Origin: Streptomyces hokutonensis
Lineage (GTDB): Bacteria > Actinomycetota > Actinomycetes > Streptomycetales > Streptomycetaceae
Direction of reading: 5' to 3'
DNA length: 64,000 nucleotides
NCBI RefSeq assembly: GCF_000376565.1
Contig: NZ_BARG01000006.1
Coordinates: forward strand, 62,001-126,000
How positions within the stretch are numbered: the first letter of the stretch is position 1; the number at the start of each line of letters is the position of its first letter. The position numbers and the translations under genes are program-made. This document shows, piece by piece, positions 42,528 to 50,462 of the stretch. Under the pieces are notes generated by a model. It had not been told where the DNA came from, did not search any database, and worked only from the letters and a program-made list of their open reading frames with translations.

Positions 42528-43066
42528 CCCTCCAGTACCTTTTCGTACCTGAACGAGATCCACACATCAGGAGGCAGGTCGGCCCGCCCCGGCACCGGCC
42601 TGCGCTCCTCTCTCCACTCCCCCGGAGCAAGGTCCTCACCGACCCGCCGCCAGAACGCAACGGCCCCCGGATTGGCATCCTGAAACGCGATCTCCCACTG
42701 CCCCGGATGCCGCGCGACGACCTCGCGGACAGCCCTTCGCCCGACCCCGCCCCGCCGAATCCCCCGCGCTACGAAGAAGCTGTTCAGCACCCGAGTAGGC
42801 CCACTGAGCCCCCGCACAAACGCGAACCCGACGGGCCGCTCCCCCCTGACAAAGAGATACGGCGCCCAGTCCTCCCCACCCCCACCGAACGCCAAGTCCA
42901 CCCGCTCACTGCGGAACGTGCCGTCGGGGTTGGGCAGTTGAGGCTCCGCCGCGGTGTCGAACTCGGACAGATCGTGACGGAACATCAGCCAGAGCCGCTC
43001 GATGGTGGGGCGGTCGGCGGGGGTGGCTGGGCGTATGTCCACTGTCGTGGACGAGGTCTTGGTCAT
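42524..43066 (-). CDS. GNAT-family N-acetyltransferase
   Basis: 180 residues. PVGFAFVRGL, VARGIRRGGVGRRAVREVVA (acetyl-CoA loop, R-x2-G-x-G) and WEIAFQDANPGAVAFWRRVG are GNAT motifs A and B. ATG 43066 sits right behind a T-run and a hairpin whose arm contains the ribosome site. The frame stays open upstream, so a GTG start at 43099 (MDSCSSREAFF...) is an alternative. Substrate unknown. Confidence 0.85.
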   Translation of the reverse strand: MTKTSSTTVDIRPATPADRPTIERLWLMFRHDLSEFDTAAEPQLPNPDGTFRSERVDLAFGGGGEDWAPYLFVRGERPVGFAFVRGLSGPTRVLNSFFVARGIRRGGVGRRAVREVVARHPGQWEIAFQDANPGAVAFWRRVGEDLAPGEWREERRPVPGRADLPPDVWISFRYEKVLEG

Positions 43067-43067
43067 G

Positions 43068-43113
43068 AAAAAAGCCTCCCGGGAGGAACAAGAGTCCACG
43101 CCCTGGGAGGCTT
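43068..43113 (-). promoter_or_regulatory. Attenuator-like hairpin with T-run overlapping the GNAT ribosome site
   Basis: On the minus strand AAGCCTCCC (43113-43105) can pair with GGGAGGCTT (43080-43072), followed at once by TTTTTT and then the ATG. The GGGAGG is also the Shine-Dalgarno sequence. A second CCTCCC (43086-43081) next to it could pair with the same GGGAGG. This is the layout of a terminator/antiterminator or SD-sequestering leader. T-runs like this are rare in Streptomyces. Confidence 0.6.
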
Positions 43114-43157
43114 CAGCTATCTGCAGTCTACCAATCCGCTTTACGGTTCGGGCGTGA

Positions 43158-44132
43158 CAGCTCGCACCGGCCGTCGCCGAGGCCCGCAACTGGACCGATC
43201 TGATGCGGCGGCTCGGGCTCAAGGCAAGCGGAGGACAACGGCGTGTGCTGCAGGAAAAGGTAGCGGGGCACGGAATCGACACGAGCCACTTCGCCAAACG
43301 CAGCCCCTGACGCAAATACCCGGACTCGGCCATCGCCGAAGCCGCCGCCTCATCCTCGTCGCTGCGCGAAGTGGCGCTGAAACTCGGCGCCACCCCCGCG
43401 ACAGGGACGCTGTCGCACATTCGTCGCCGTATTCACGCGGCCGGCATCGACGTCAGTCACTTCCCCGGCACCGGCAGACCCGACCTGGACCTGCCCTTCA
43501 CCGCCGAAGAACTCAAGGCGGCTGCCGAAACGACGACCAGTGTCCGTGGCGTTGCTCGCGCCCTGGGCGTACCTGACGACAGCCGTTCACGCGCGACCCT
43601 GCATCGCATGCCGCGCGCCGGGGGCATCGGCCTCGCGCACTTCTCTCACCAGCGCATATCACTTCCCGAGGACAGACTCCGCGACCTCGTACACCACTCG
43701 ACAAGCTATGCGGACGTCCTGCGCGGTCTCGGCCTGGACGTCAACGACACCAGTCACCGGCGGGTCCGGCGCGCGGCGGCTCGACTCGGCCTGGACACGA
43801 GCCACTTCAAGCGCCGGTCATGGGCACGACCGGAACGCCCCTCTCCCGAGCCCGTCTCCCACCGGATTCTGGTCGTCCTGCCCTCTGGCGCCGGCCGGAC
43901 CAACCGAAGCCAGCTGCACCGAGCCCTGACCGAGATCGGGGTGCCTTACGCGTGCGAGGCCTGCGGCAACACGGGCGAGTGGCTCGGCCGACCGATCACC
44001 TTGCAGATCGACCACGTCAACGGAGACTGGCGCGACAATCGCCGGGAGAACCTGCGGTACCCCTGCCCCAACTGTCACGCGGTGACGGAGACCTGGTGCC
44101 GTCAGAAGGAGAGGGCGCCCCTCGTCGCGTAA
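43158..44132 (+). pseudogene. HNH-endonuclease-family gene with repeat N-terminus, broken by an in-frame TGA
   Basis: The intact part (GTG 43371 to 44132, 253 residues) ends in a C-x2-C HNH domain: CEACGNTG, then QIDHVNGDWRDNRREN and CPNCH. Ahead of it are about 50-residue repeats each ending in a D-S/T-HF motif (VSHF, LAHF, TSHF). The same frame upstream of 43308 holds another repeat (NWTDLMRRLGLK...IDTSHFAKRSP) cut by TGA 43308-43310, probably a former TGG. No start codon survives at the upstream end, so it is a decayed gene or one truncated to the GTG. It probably binds and cleaves DNA. Confidence 0.75.
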
Positions 44133-44185
44133 CTTGCTCTGCCCTTACACTGAACGCTGCCGGTCGAGCGTGATGACCGTTTTGG

Positions 44186-44269
44186 GCGGCCGTGATGGAA
44201 TTGGCAGTCATGCTGGGTTTAGGTCCCAGTGGGTTAACACCCGTGTGGGTTCGAATCCCACCGGCCGCA
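44186..44269 (+). tRNA. tRNA-Leu (anticodon UAG)
   Basis: 84 bases with a 7-bp acceptor stem (GCGGCCG/CGGCCGC), a D arm, anticodon stem CTGGG/CCCAG around the loop TTTAGGT (anticodon TAG), a long variable arm typical of class II Leu tRNAs, and the T arm GGTTCGAATCC. CCA is not encoded. Confidence 0.97.
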
Positions 44270-44312
44270 CACGCAGAAGGGCCGCCCGGCTGGGCGGCCC
44301 TTCGTCTGTCGT

Positions 44313-44915
44313 TCAGCCCAACAACTCCCGCACCACCGGCACCAACCCCCGAAACGCCTTCCCCCGATGCGAGATCGCGTTCTTCTCCTCCGCCGTCAGT
44401 TCCGCGCAGGTCCGGGTGTCGCCGTCCGGCTGGAGGATCGGGTCGTAGCCGAAGCCGTTCGTGCCGGTCGGTGCGAACCTCAGGACGCCCCTCAGCCGGC
44501 CCTCGACCACGCGTTCCGTGCCGTCCGGGAGGGCGAGGGCCGCCGCGCAGGCGAAGTGGGCACCGCGGTGTTCCTCCGCGATGTCCGACAGTTGGGCCAG
44601 CAGCAGGTTCAGGTTGGCCTTGTCGTCGCCGTGGCGGCCGGCCCAGCGGGCGGAGAAGATGCCCGGCGCGCCGTTGAGGACGTCGACGCACAGGCCCGAG
44701 TCGTCGGCGACCGCGGGGAGGCCTGTTGCCTGGGCGAGGGCGTGGGCCTTGAGGAGCGCGTTCTCGGCGAAGGTGACGCCCGTTTCCTTGACGTCGGGGA
44801 TGTCGGGGTACGACTCGGCGCCGATCAGTTCGTGGGGCAGTCCCGCGTCGGCGAGGATCGACCTCAGTTCGGTGATTTTCCCGGCGTTGCGGGTGGCGAG
44901 GATCAGGCGTGTCAT
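44313..44915 (-). CDS. rdgB: XTP/dITP pyrophosphatase (RdgB/HAM1)
   Basis: 200 residues. Removes deaminated purine nucleotides such as XTP and dITP. LILATRNAGKITEL is the substrate loop, TFAENALLKA and ADDSGLCVD the metal site, and GTNGFGYDPI and HRGKAF complete the fold. Cytosolic dimer. It sits next to rph in the same orientation, a conserved pairing in actinobacteria. Confidence 0.95.
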   Translation of the reverse strand: MTRLILATRNAGKITELRSILADAGLPHELIGAESYPDIPDVKETGVTFAENALLKAHALAQATGLPAVADDSGLCVDVLNGAPGIFSARWAGRHGDDKANLNLLLAQLSDIAEEHRGAHFACAAALALPDGTERVVEGRLRGVLRFAPTGTNGFGYDPILQPDGDTRTCAELTAEEKNAISHRGKAFRGLVPVVRELLG

Positions 44916-44946
44916 GGCGTTCAGTATCCCAATGTCCCGTCCGCGG

Positions 44947-45345
44947 CTATGACGTGCAGACCTTCGTCAACTCCCCCGCCGCGTCCGTCACCGGGCTGAT
45001 GTCGGGGGTGTTGTCGCCGTTCTTGACCGCCGTGCGGACGTTGTCGACGGCCTTCTCCAGGCTGTCCACCGCCTTGTTGACGTCCGCGTTGTCGGTCTTG
45101 TCGCCGATCTTGTCGAGGTCCTTCTCGATGGAGTTGAGGGACTGGTCGGTCTGGGTGGGGTCGTTGGCCGCGTTCTCCACCGCCTGTTGGAGGCCGGTGA
45201 CGCTGTCGGCGATGGTGTCGGCGGTCTGGACGCAGTCGATGGCCTTGTCGACGGCGTCGCAGCCGGTGGCGAGTCCGGTGGTCAGAGCGATCACCGCCAC
45301 GGTGGTGGCTACGACGATTCGGCTACGACGGCTTGCGGCGGCCAT
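44947..45345 (-). CDS. Probable lipoprotein
   Basis: 132 residues. Signal peptide (RIVVATTVAVIALTTG) with lipobox LATGC at residues about 25-29, then a helical region with heptad-like acidic repeats (SIEKDLDKIGDKTDNADVNK) and a C-terminal Cys. Surface lipoprotein of unknown role. Conserved position between rdgB and rph. Confidence 0.82.
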   Translation of the reverse strand: MAAASRRSRIVVATTVAVIALTTGLATGCDAVDKAIDCVQTADTIADSVTGLQQAVENAANDPTQTDQSLNSIEKDLDKIGDKTDNADVNKAVDSLEKAVDNVRTAVKNGDNTPDISPVTDAAGELTKVCTS

Positions 45346-45422
45346 GGTTCGGTTTCCTCCCCGTGGGGGTGGGCTGCTGCGGCCACTCCCCGTTTCCGTT
45401 CCGTATGCGTAGGGACGCGAGC

Positions 45423-45452
45423 GCGGGCTGCCGGGTTGACCCCGCAGCCCGC
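45423..45452. terminator. Hairpin after rph
   Basis: A 9-bp stem GCGGGCTGC/GCAGCCCGC with a 12-base loop, between the end of rph and the lipoprotein gene. Possible terminator. Confidence 0.55.
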
Positions 45453-45494
45453 TTCTCTTTGTACGTCCTTTACTGACCTGGCCCGTCCAGCCTC

Positions 45495-46232
45495 TTACTT
45501 CTCCAGCGCGGCCTCAAGTGCCTTTCGCTGTACGGCGGTCAGCTCGCCGCAGCCGGCGACGGCGAGGTCGAGGAGGGCGTTGAGCTCGTCGCGGGCGAAG
45601 GGTTCGGCCTCGGCGGTGCCCTGGACCTCGACGAAGCGGCCGTCGCCGGTGCAGACGACGTTCATGTCGGTCTCGGCGCGGACGTCCTCCTCGTAGCAGA
45701 GGTCCAGGAGCGGGACTCCGCCGACGATGCCGACCGAGACCGCCGAGACCGTGCCGGTGAGCGGCTGGCGGCCGGCCTTGATCAGCTTCTTGCCCTGGGC
45801 CCAGGTGACGGCGTCCGCGAGCGCGACGTACGCGCCGGTGATGGCGGCCGTACGGGTGCCGCCGTCGGCCTGGAGGACGTCGCAGTCGAGGACGATGGTG
45901 TTCTCGCCGAGGGCCTTGTAGTCGATGACGGCGCGCAGTGAGCGGCCGATGAGGCGGCTGATCTCGTGGGTGCGGCCGCCGATCTTGCCGCGGACGGATT
46001 CGCGGTCGCCGCGGGTGTTGGTGGCGCGGGGCAGCATGGAGTACTCGGCGGTGACCCAGCCCTCGCCGCTGCCCTTGCGCCAGCGGGGCACGCCTTCGGT
46101 GACGGAGGCGGTGCAGAAGACCTTGGTGTCGCCGAAGGAGACGAGGACGGAGCCCTCGGCGTGCTTGCTCCAGCCGCGTTCGATGGTGACGGGGCGGAGC
46201 TGTTCGGGGGTTCGGCCGTCGATTCGAGACAT
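45495..46232 (-). CDS. rph: Ribonuclease PH
   Basis: 245 residues. Phosphorolytic 3'-5' exoribonuclease that trims tRNA 3' ends; forms a hexameric ring. [19 protein letters not shown] at the start, [15 protein letters not shown] and [17 protein letters not shown] (phosphate and RNA contacts), and [16 protein letters not shown] are hallmark segments. Full length. Confidence 0.96.
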   Translation of the reverse strand: MSRIDGRTPEQLRPVTIERGWSKHAEGSVLVSFGDTKVFCTASVTEGVPRWRKGSGEGWVTAEYSMLPRATNTRGDRESVRGKIGGRTHEISRLIGRSLRAVIDYKALGENTIVLDCDVLQADGGTRTAAITGAYVALADAVTWAQGKKLIKAGRQPLTGTVSAVSVGIVGGVPLLDLCYEEDVRAETDMNVVCTGDGRFVEVQGTAEAEPFARDELNALLDLAVAGCGELTAVQRKALEAALEK

Positions 46233-46260
46233 GGCGAAGAGCCTAGTGGTAGAGCGGGAA

Positions 46261-46289
46261 GGGGCTCCTCCCGGATCGGGAAGAGCCCC
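46261..46289. terminator. Hairpin between the PTS EIIB gene and rph
   Basis: GGGGCTC pairs with GAGCCCC; after a one-base mismatch, TCCCG pairs with CGGGA around a GAT loop. It lies downstream of the leftward EIIB gene and probably terminates its transcript. Confidence 0.65.
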
Positions 46290-46322
46290 TCAGTACGCGG
46301 AGCCGGGGATGATCCCCGCGCT

Positions 46323-46556
46323 TCACATCAGGTCTTCGATGTCCGCCGCGATCGGGTCCGCGTCGGTGCCGATGACGACCTGGATGGCGGTGCCCATCTT
46401 GACGACGCCGTGGGCGCCGGCGGCCTTGAGGGCGGCTTCGTCGACCAAGCTCGGGTCCTTGACCTCGGTGCGCAGGCGGGTGATGCAGCCTTCGACCTCT
46501 TCGATGTTGTCGATGCCGCCCAGCCCGGCAACGATCTTCTCAGCCTTGGTGGCCAT
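46323..46556 (-). CDS. nagF: PTS EIIB, N-acetylglucosamine type
   Basis: 77 residues. Phospho-carrier of the GlcNAc phosphotransferase system: the phosphorylated Cys is in EVEGCITRLRTEV. It stands alone, as in Streptomyces where EIIB (nagF) and the EIIC permeases (nagE) are separate genes. It diverges from the first EIIC gene; the shared intergenic region carries a dre operator. Symbol by analogy. Confidence 0.9.
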   Translation of the reverse strand: MATKAEKIVAGLGGIDNIEEVEGCITRLRTEVKDPSLVDEAALKAAGAHGVVKMGTAIQVVIGTDADPIAADIEDLM

Positions 46557-46665
46557 GGTGTTCTCTCCCTGATCCGAACCGCTTTGTCGCAGTAACCCAC
46601 AGTTGGCCCAGCTTCGCGAGCGGTCATGTCGTGCGTGCCGAATGATGGTGACGATCACGTCGCCA

Positions 46666-46681
46666 ACTGGTCTACACCACA
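46666..46681. promoter_or_regulatory. DasR operator (dre)
   Basis: ACTGGTCTACACCACA fits the dre consensus A(C/G)TGGTCTAGACCA(G/C)T in 14 of 16 positions. It lies between divergent nagF and the first EIIC gene. Known: DasR represses GlcNAc uptake genes until glucosamine-6-phosphate appears. Confidence 0.88.
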
Positions 46682-46697
46682 TTACCGAGGGGCGTCC

Positions 46698-47990
46698 ATG
46701 AGTGCCGACAGTGCAGCCGCCGGTCCCGGGCGCGTCTCCTGGAACAAGGCGTTCCAGGGGTTGCAGAAGATGGGCCGCAGTCTCCAACTCCCCATCGCCG
46801 TACTGCCGGCCGCCGGCATCCTCAACCGGCTGGGGCAGCCGGACGTGTTCGGGGACGACGGGCTGGGGTGGACCAATGTCTCGAAGGTGATGGCGGGTGC
46901 GGGCGGCGCGCTGCTGGACGGTCAGCTGGGGTTGCCGCTGCTGTTCTGCGTGGGTGTCGCGATCGGGATGGCGAAGAAGTCGGACGGGTCGACGGCGCTG
47001 GCCGGGCTGGTCGGTTTCCTCGTCTACTACAACGTGCTGCGCCAGTTCCCGAAGGACTGCACGGGCGGTACGAACGCGCTGCCCGGGATCGGGTGCCAGG
47101 CCGCGGACCACTCGGTGTCGGCGTTCACGTACCAGAACCCCGGGGTGTTCGGCGGGATCGTGCTGGGGTTGCTGACCGCGTTCTTCTGGGCGCGGTACCA
47201 CCGTACGAAGCTGGTGGACTGGCTGGGCTTCTTCAACGGGCGGCGGCTGGTGCCGATCATCATGTCGTTCGTGGCGATCGCGGTCGCGGCGGTGGCGCTG
47301 TGGATCTGGCCGCCGATCGGCACGGGTCTCGAGCACTTCAGCGACTGGCTGAGCGCCCGGGGCGCGGTGGGTGCCGGGGTGTTCGGCCTGGCCAACCGGG
47401 CGCTGCTGGTCGTGGGGCTGCACCAGTTCCTGAACGTGCCCATCTGGTTCCAGTTCGGGAGTTACACCAAGCCGGACGGGACGGTGGTGCACGGTGACAT
47501 CAACATGTTCCTGGCGGGTGACCCGAACGCGGGGCAGTTCACCTCGGGCTTCTTCCCGATCATGATGTTCGCGCTGCCCGCGGCGGCGCTCGCGATCGCA
47601 CACTGCGCGAAGCCGAGCCGTCGTAAAGAGGTGGGCGGGCTGATGCTGTCGGTCGCCCTCACCTCCTTCGTGACCGGTATCACCGAGCCCATCGAGTATT
47701 CGTTCCTGTTCATCGCGCCCCTTCTCTACGCGGTCCACGCGGTGTTGACGGGTGTGTCGATGGCGGTGACCTGGGGGCTCGGGGTCCACGACGGGTTCAG
47801 CTTCTCGGCGGGGCTGATCGACTACGCGATCAACTGGAATCTGGCGACGAGACCGTGGGCGATCATTCCGATCGGGCTGTGCTTCGCGGCGGTGTACTAC
47901 GTCGTCTTCCGTTTCGCGATCACGAAGTTCGATCTGAAGACTCCGGGGCGGGAGCCTGAGGAGGAGCAGGAGGACGTCACAAAAGCCTGA
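46698..47990 (+). CDS. nagE: PTS EIIC permease, N-acetylglucosamine family
   Basis: 430 residues, ten or so membrane segments. NKAFQGLQKMGRSLQLPIAV, GVAIGMAKKSDGSTALAGLVG and TGITEPIEYSFLFIAP are glucose/GlcNAc EIIC hallmarks. Takes up GlcNAc coupled to phosphorylation via HPr and EIIB. No EIIA or EIIB domain is fused. A strong paralogue follows at 48171. ATG 46698 follows GAGGGG. Confidence 0.92.
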   Translation: MSADSAAAGPGRVSWNKAFQGLQKMGRSLQLPIAVLPAAGILNRLGQPDVFGDDGLGWTNVSKVMAGAGGALLDGQLGLPLLFCVGVAIGMAKKSDGSTALAGLVGFLVYYNVLRQFPKDCTGGTNALPGIGCQAADHSVSAFTYQNPGVFGGIVLGLLTAFFWARYHRTKLVDWLGFFNGRRLVPIIMSFVAIAVAAVALWIWPPIGTGLEHFSDWLSARGAVGAGVFGLANRALLVVGLHQFLNVPIWFQFGSYTKPDGTVVHGDINMFLAGDPNAGQFTSGFFPIMMFALPAAALAIAHCAKPSRRKEVGGLMLSVALTSFVTGITEPIEYSFLFIAPLLYAVHAVLTGVSMAVTWGLGVHDGFSFSAGLIDYAINWNLATRPWAIIPIGLCFAAVYYVVFRFAITKFDLKTPGREPEEEQEDVTKA

Positions 47991-48005
47991 CGCCGTAAGC
48001 GAGTT

Positions 48006-48034
48006 GGGCCCCTGGATCATCGATCCGGGGGCCC
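48006..48034 (+). terminator. Terminator after the first EIIC gene
   Basis: A 13-bp stem (GGGCCCCTGGATC with GATCCGGGGGCCC, one G-T pair) and a 3-base loop followed by TTT. Confidence 0.82.
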
Positions 48035-48119
48035 TTTGCCATGCCTGCCCCCGTGTACGCGGGGTAGCGATTCGGTCGCAGGTTTTGCGGGTTCCTTTAT
48101 GCGGACTTCATCTGCTACA

Positions 48120-48152
48120 ACAGGTCTACACCACTGAGTGGTGTAGACCACC
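48120..48152. promoter_or_regulatory. Two dre operators in inverted order
   Basis: ACAGGTCTACACCACT (48120-48135) and AGTGGTGTAGACCACC (48137-48152) are two dre-like sites. Together GGTCTACACCACT, a central G, and its exact reverse complement form a perfect 27-base palindrome. It lies 18 bases before the second EIIC ATG, so DasR could block initiation strongly. Confidence 0.85.
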
Positions 48153-48170
48153 ACCCGATGGAGGAAGTCT

Positions 48171-49421
48171 ATGTCCACCGCCACCGCGCCAACGGCGGCC
48201 CCCGCGAAGAAGTGGGGATCCGGCCTGTTCCAGGGCCTGCAGAAGATCGGCCGCAGCCTTCAGCTCCCGATCGCCGTGCTTCCGGCGGCGGGCATTCTGC
48301 TCCGGTTCGGCCAGGCCGACATCCACGACAAGCTGCATCTGCCGGACAAGGTGACGGCGGTCTTCGCCACCGCCGGTGGCGCGATCTTCGATAACCTGCC
48401 GCTGCTGTTCTGTATAGGTGTCGCGATCGGCTTCGCGAAGAAGTCCGACGGCTCCACGGCGCTGGCGGCGCTCGTCGGCTTCCTCGTCTACAGCAATGTG
48501 CTCAAGGCCTTCCCGGTCACCGACGCCAAGATCCTCAAGGGCGCGGACGTGGCCGCGACCTACAACAACCCCGGTGTCCTCGGCGGCATCATCATGGGTC
48601 TGCTCTCCGCGGTGCTGTGGCAGAAGTTCCACCGGACCAAGCTGGTCGACTGGCTCGGCTTCTTCAACGGCCGCCGCCTGGTGCCGATCATCATGGCCTT
48701 CGTCGGGACGCTCATGGGTGTCTTCTTCGGCCTGGTCTGGAAGCCGATCGGTGAGGGCATCTCGAACTTCGGCGAGTGGATCACCGGTCTCGGCGCCTTC
48801 GGTGCCGGTCTGTTCGGTCTGATCAACCGCGGTCTGATCCCGGTCGGCATGCACCAGTTCGTCAACTCCGTGGCCTGGTTCCAGATCGGTGACTACAAGG
48901 ACTCCACCGGTGCCGTCGTCCACGGTGACCTGACCCGCTTCTTCGCGGGTGACCCGTCCGCCGGACAGTTCATGTCGGGCTTCTTCCCCATCATGATGTT
49001 CGGCCTGCCGGCCGCCGCGCTCGCCATCGCGCACTCCGCCCGCCCCGAGCGCCGCAAGGCCATCATGGGCATGATGATCTCGCTCGCGCTGACGTCCTTC
49101 GTGACCGGTGTGACCGAGCCCATCGAGTTCTCGTTCATGTTCATCGCCCCGGCGCTCTACGCGATCCACGCGGTGCTGACCGCCCTGTCCATGGCGATCA
49201 CCTGGGCGCTCGGCGTCCACGCGGGCTTCACCTTCTCCGCGGGCTTCATCGACTACGCCCTCAACTGGAACCTCGCCACCAAGCCCTGGCTGATCATCCC
49301 GATCGGTCTGGTCTTCGGCGCCATCTACTACTTCGTCTTCCGCTTCGCGATCAACAAGTGGAACCTCCCCACCCCGGGCCGCGAGCCCGAGGAGGAGCTC
49401 GAGGACCTCACCAAGGCGTAG
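48171..49421 (+). CDS. nagE: PTS EIIC permease, N-acetylglucosamine family (paralogue)
   Basis: 416 residues, about 60 percent alike by eye to the upstream EIIC: GSGLFQGLQKIGRSLQLPIA, GVAIGFAKKSDGSTALAALVG and TGVTEPIEFSFMFIAPALYA are kept. In Streptomyces coelicolor two such permeases lie side by side and one carries most of the GlcNAc flux; which paralogue it is here cannot be said from sequence. GGAGG at good spacing before ATG 48171. Confidence 0.92.
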   Translation: MSTATAPTAAPAKKWGSGLFQGLQKIGRSLQLPIAVLPAAGILLRFGQADIHDKLHLPDKVTAVFATAGGAIFDNLPLLFCIGVAIGFAKKSDGSTALAALVGFLVYSNVLKAFPVTDAKILKGADVAATYNNPGVLGGIIMGLLSAVLWQKFHRTKLVDWLGFFNGRRLVPIIMAFVGTLMGVFFGLVWKPIGEGISNFGEWITGLGAFGAGLFGLINRGLIPVGMHQFVNSVAWFQIGDYKDSTGAVVHGDLTRFFAGDPSAGQFMSGFFPIMMFGLPAAALAIAHSARPERRKAIMGMMISLALTSFVTGVTEPIEFSFMFIAPALYAIHAVLTALSMAITWALGVHAGFTFSAGFIDYALNWNLATKPWLIIPIGLVFGAIYYFVFRFAINKWNLPTPGREPEEELEDLTKA

Positions 49422-49436
49422 GCCTGTCCAACACCC

Positions 49437-49472
49437 GATGCCCGGCCCGGAGTTCACTCCGGGCCGGGCATC
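49437..49472. terminator. Bidirectional terminator
   Basis: Perfect 16-bp stem (GATGCCCGGCCCGGAG) around a TTCA loop between convergent genes. Confidence 0.9.
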
Positions 49473-49493
49473 GTCGCAGGCCGACCGACCTGC

Positions 49494-50426
49494 TCACACC
49501 GTGAGCACGATCTTCCCCCGCACCGACCTCTCCTCACTCTTCCGGTGCGCCTCCGCCGCCTCGGTCAGCGGGAGGACCAGACCGACGCGGGCCTTCTTCT
49601 TCCCGTCGGCGAGGTCGGCGAGGATCCGCGCGAGCAGCGCGCCGTCGGACTGGGCGCTGACCCGGCGTACCTCGACACCGCGCTCCGCCGGGGGCTCCGG
49701 CACGACCGCGATGACGACGAAGACACCGCCGTCGCGCACGGCGTGGATCAGGTCGCCGCCGATACCGGCGGGGTCCACGACGAGGTCGACCCCGCCGGGC
49801 ACCGACTTCCGTACCGCGGCGGCGAGTTCGCCGGCGTCGCCCGCCCGGCCGAGGACGATGTCGGCGCCGAGGCCCTCGACGTACTTCTCGTCACCGTTCG
49901 ACGCGACGGCGACGACCTTGGCGCCGCGGCCGGCCGCGTGCTGGACCGCCCAGCCGCCGATGGCGCCGCTCGCGCCGGTGACCAGGACGGTCTGCCCGGC
50001 TTCGAGTCCGCCCAGGTCGAGGGCCTGCCAGGCGGTCTCGGAGGTGATCGGGACGGCGGCGGCGGTGATGTCGTCGACGCCGTCCGGGATCGCCGCGAGA
50101 TGGGCGGGGTCGATGGAGACGACCTCCGCGTACGTGCCCTCCTGGTTCACGAACCAGGGCGCGAGCCCGGCGACCCGGGTACCGGGGGCGAACGGTCCGT
50201 CGCCGTCGATCACCGTGCCCGCGAGGTCCGCGCCGAGGATGAACGGCGGTGCCAGGTCGGGCAGCACCTGGCGCAGCCAGCCGGCGCGGGCCGCGAGGTC
50301 GGCCGGGTTCACGGAGGTTCCCGTCACCCGGACCCGGACCCGTCCGGCGCGCGGCTCGGGTTCGGGGATGTCGGTCACGGTGAGCACCTCGGGTCCACCG
50401 AAGTCGTACTGCTGAATCGCTTTCAT
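49494..50426 (-). CDS. NADP-dependent zinc-less MDR oxidoreductase (quinone-oxidoreductase-like)
   Basis: 310 residues. MKAIQQYDFGGPEVL and VTGTSVNPADLAARAG are typical of quinone oxidoreductases; VLVTGASGAIGGWAVQHA is the dinucleotide fold. Lacks the Cys ligands of zinc alcohol dehydrogenases. ATG 50426 has GAGG five bases upstream. It follows the MBL-fold gene at 50463 on the same strand and is probably co-transcribed with it. Confidence 0.9.
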   Translation of the reverse strand: MKAIQQYDFGGPEVLTVTDIPEPEPRAGRVRVRVTGTSVNPADLAARAGWLRQVLPDLAPPFILGADLAGTVIDGDGPFAPGTRVAGLAPWFVNQEGTYAEVVSIDPAHLAAIPDGVDDITAAAVPITSETAWQALDLGGLEAGQTVLVTGASGAIGGWAVQHAAGRGAKVVAVASNGDEKYVEGLGADIVLGRAGDAGELAAAVRKSVPGGVDLVVDPAGIGGDLIHAVRDGGVFVVIAVVPEPPAERGVEVRRVSAQSDGALLARILADLADGKKKARVGLVLPLTEAAEAHRKSEERSVRGKIVLTV

Positions 50427-50462
50427 CACAGCCTCTTTCGTGGTGAGTCGGGTGGGGGCGGG

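Noticed and set aside
48123..48149. The 27-base palindrome as a terminator
   Set aside because: The loop would be one base, it stands right before a ribosome site, and both halves fit the dre consensus.
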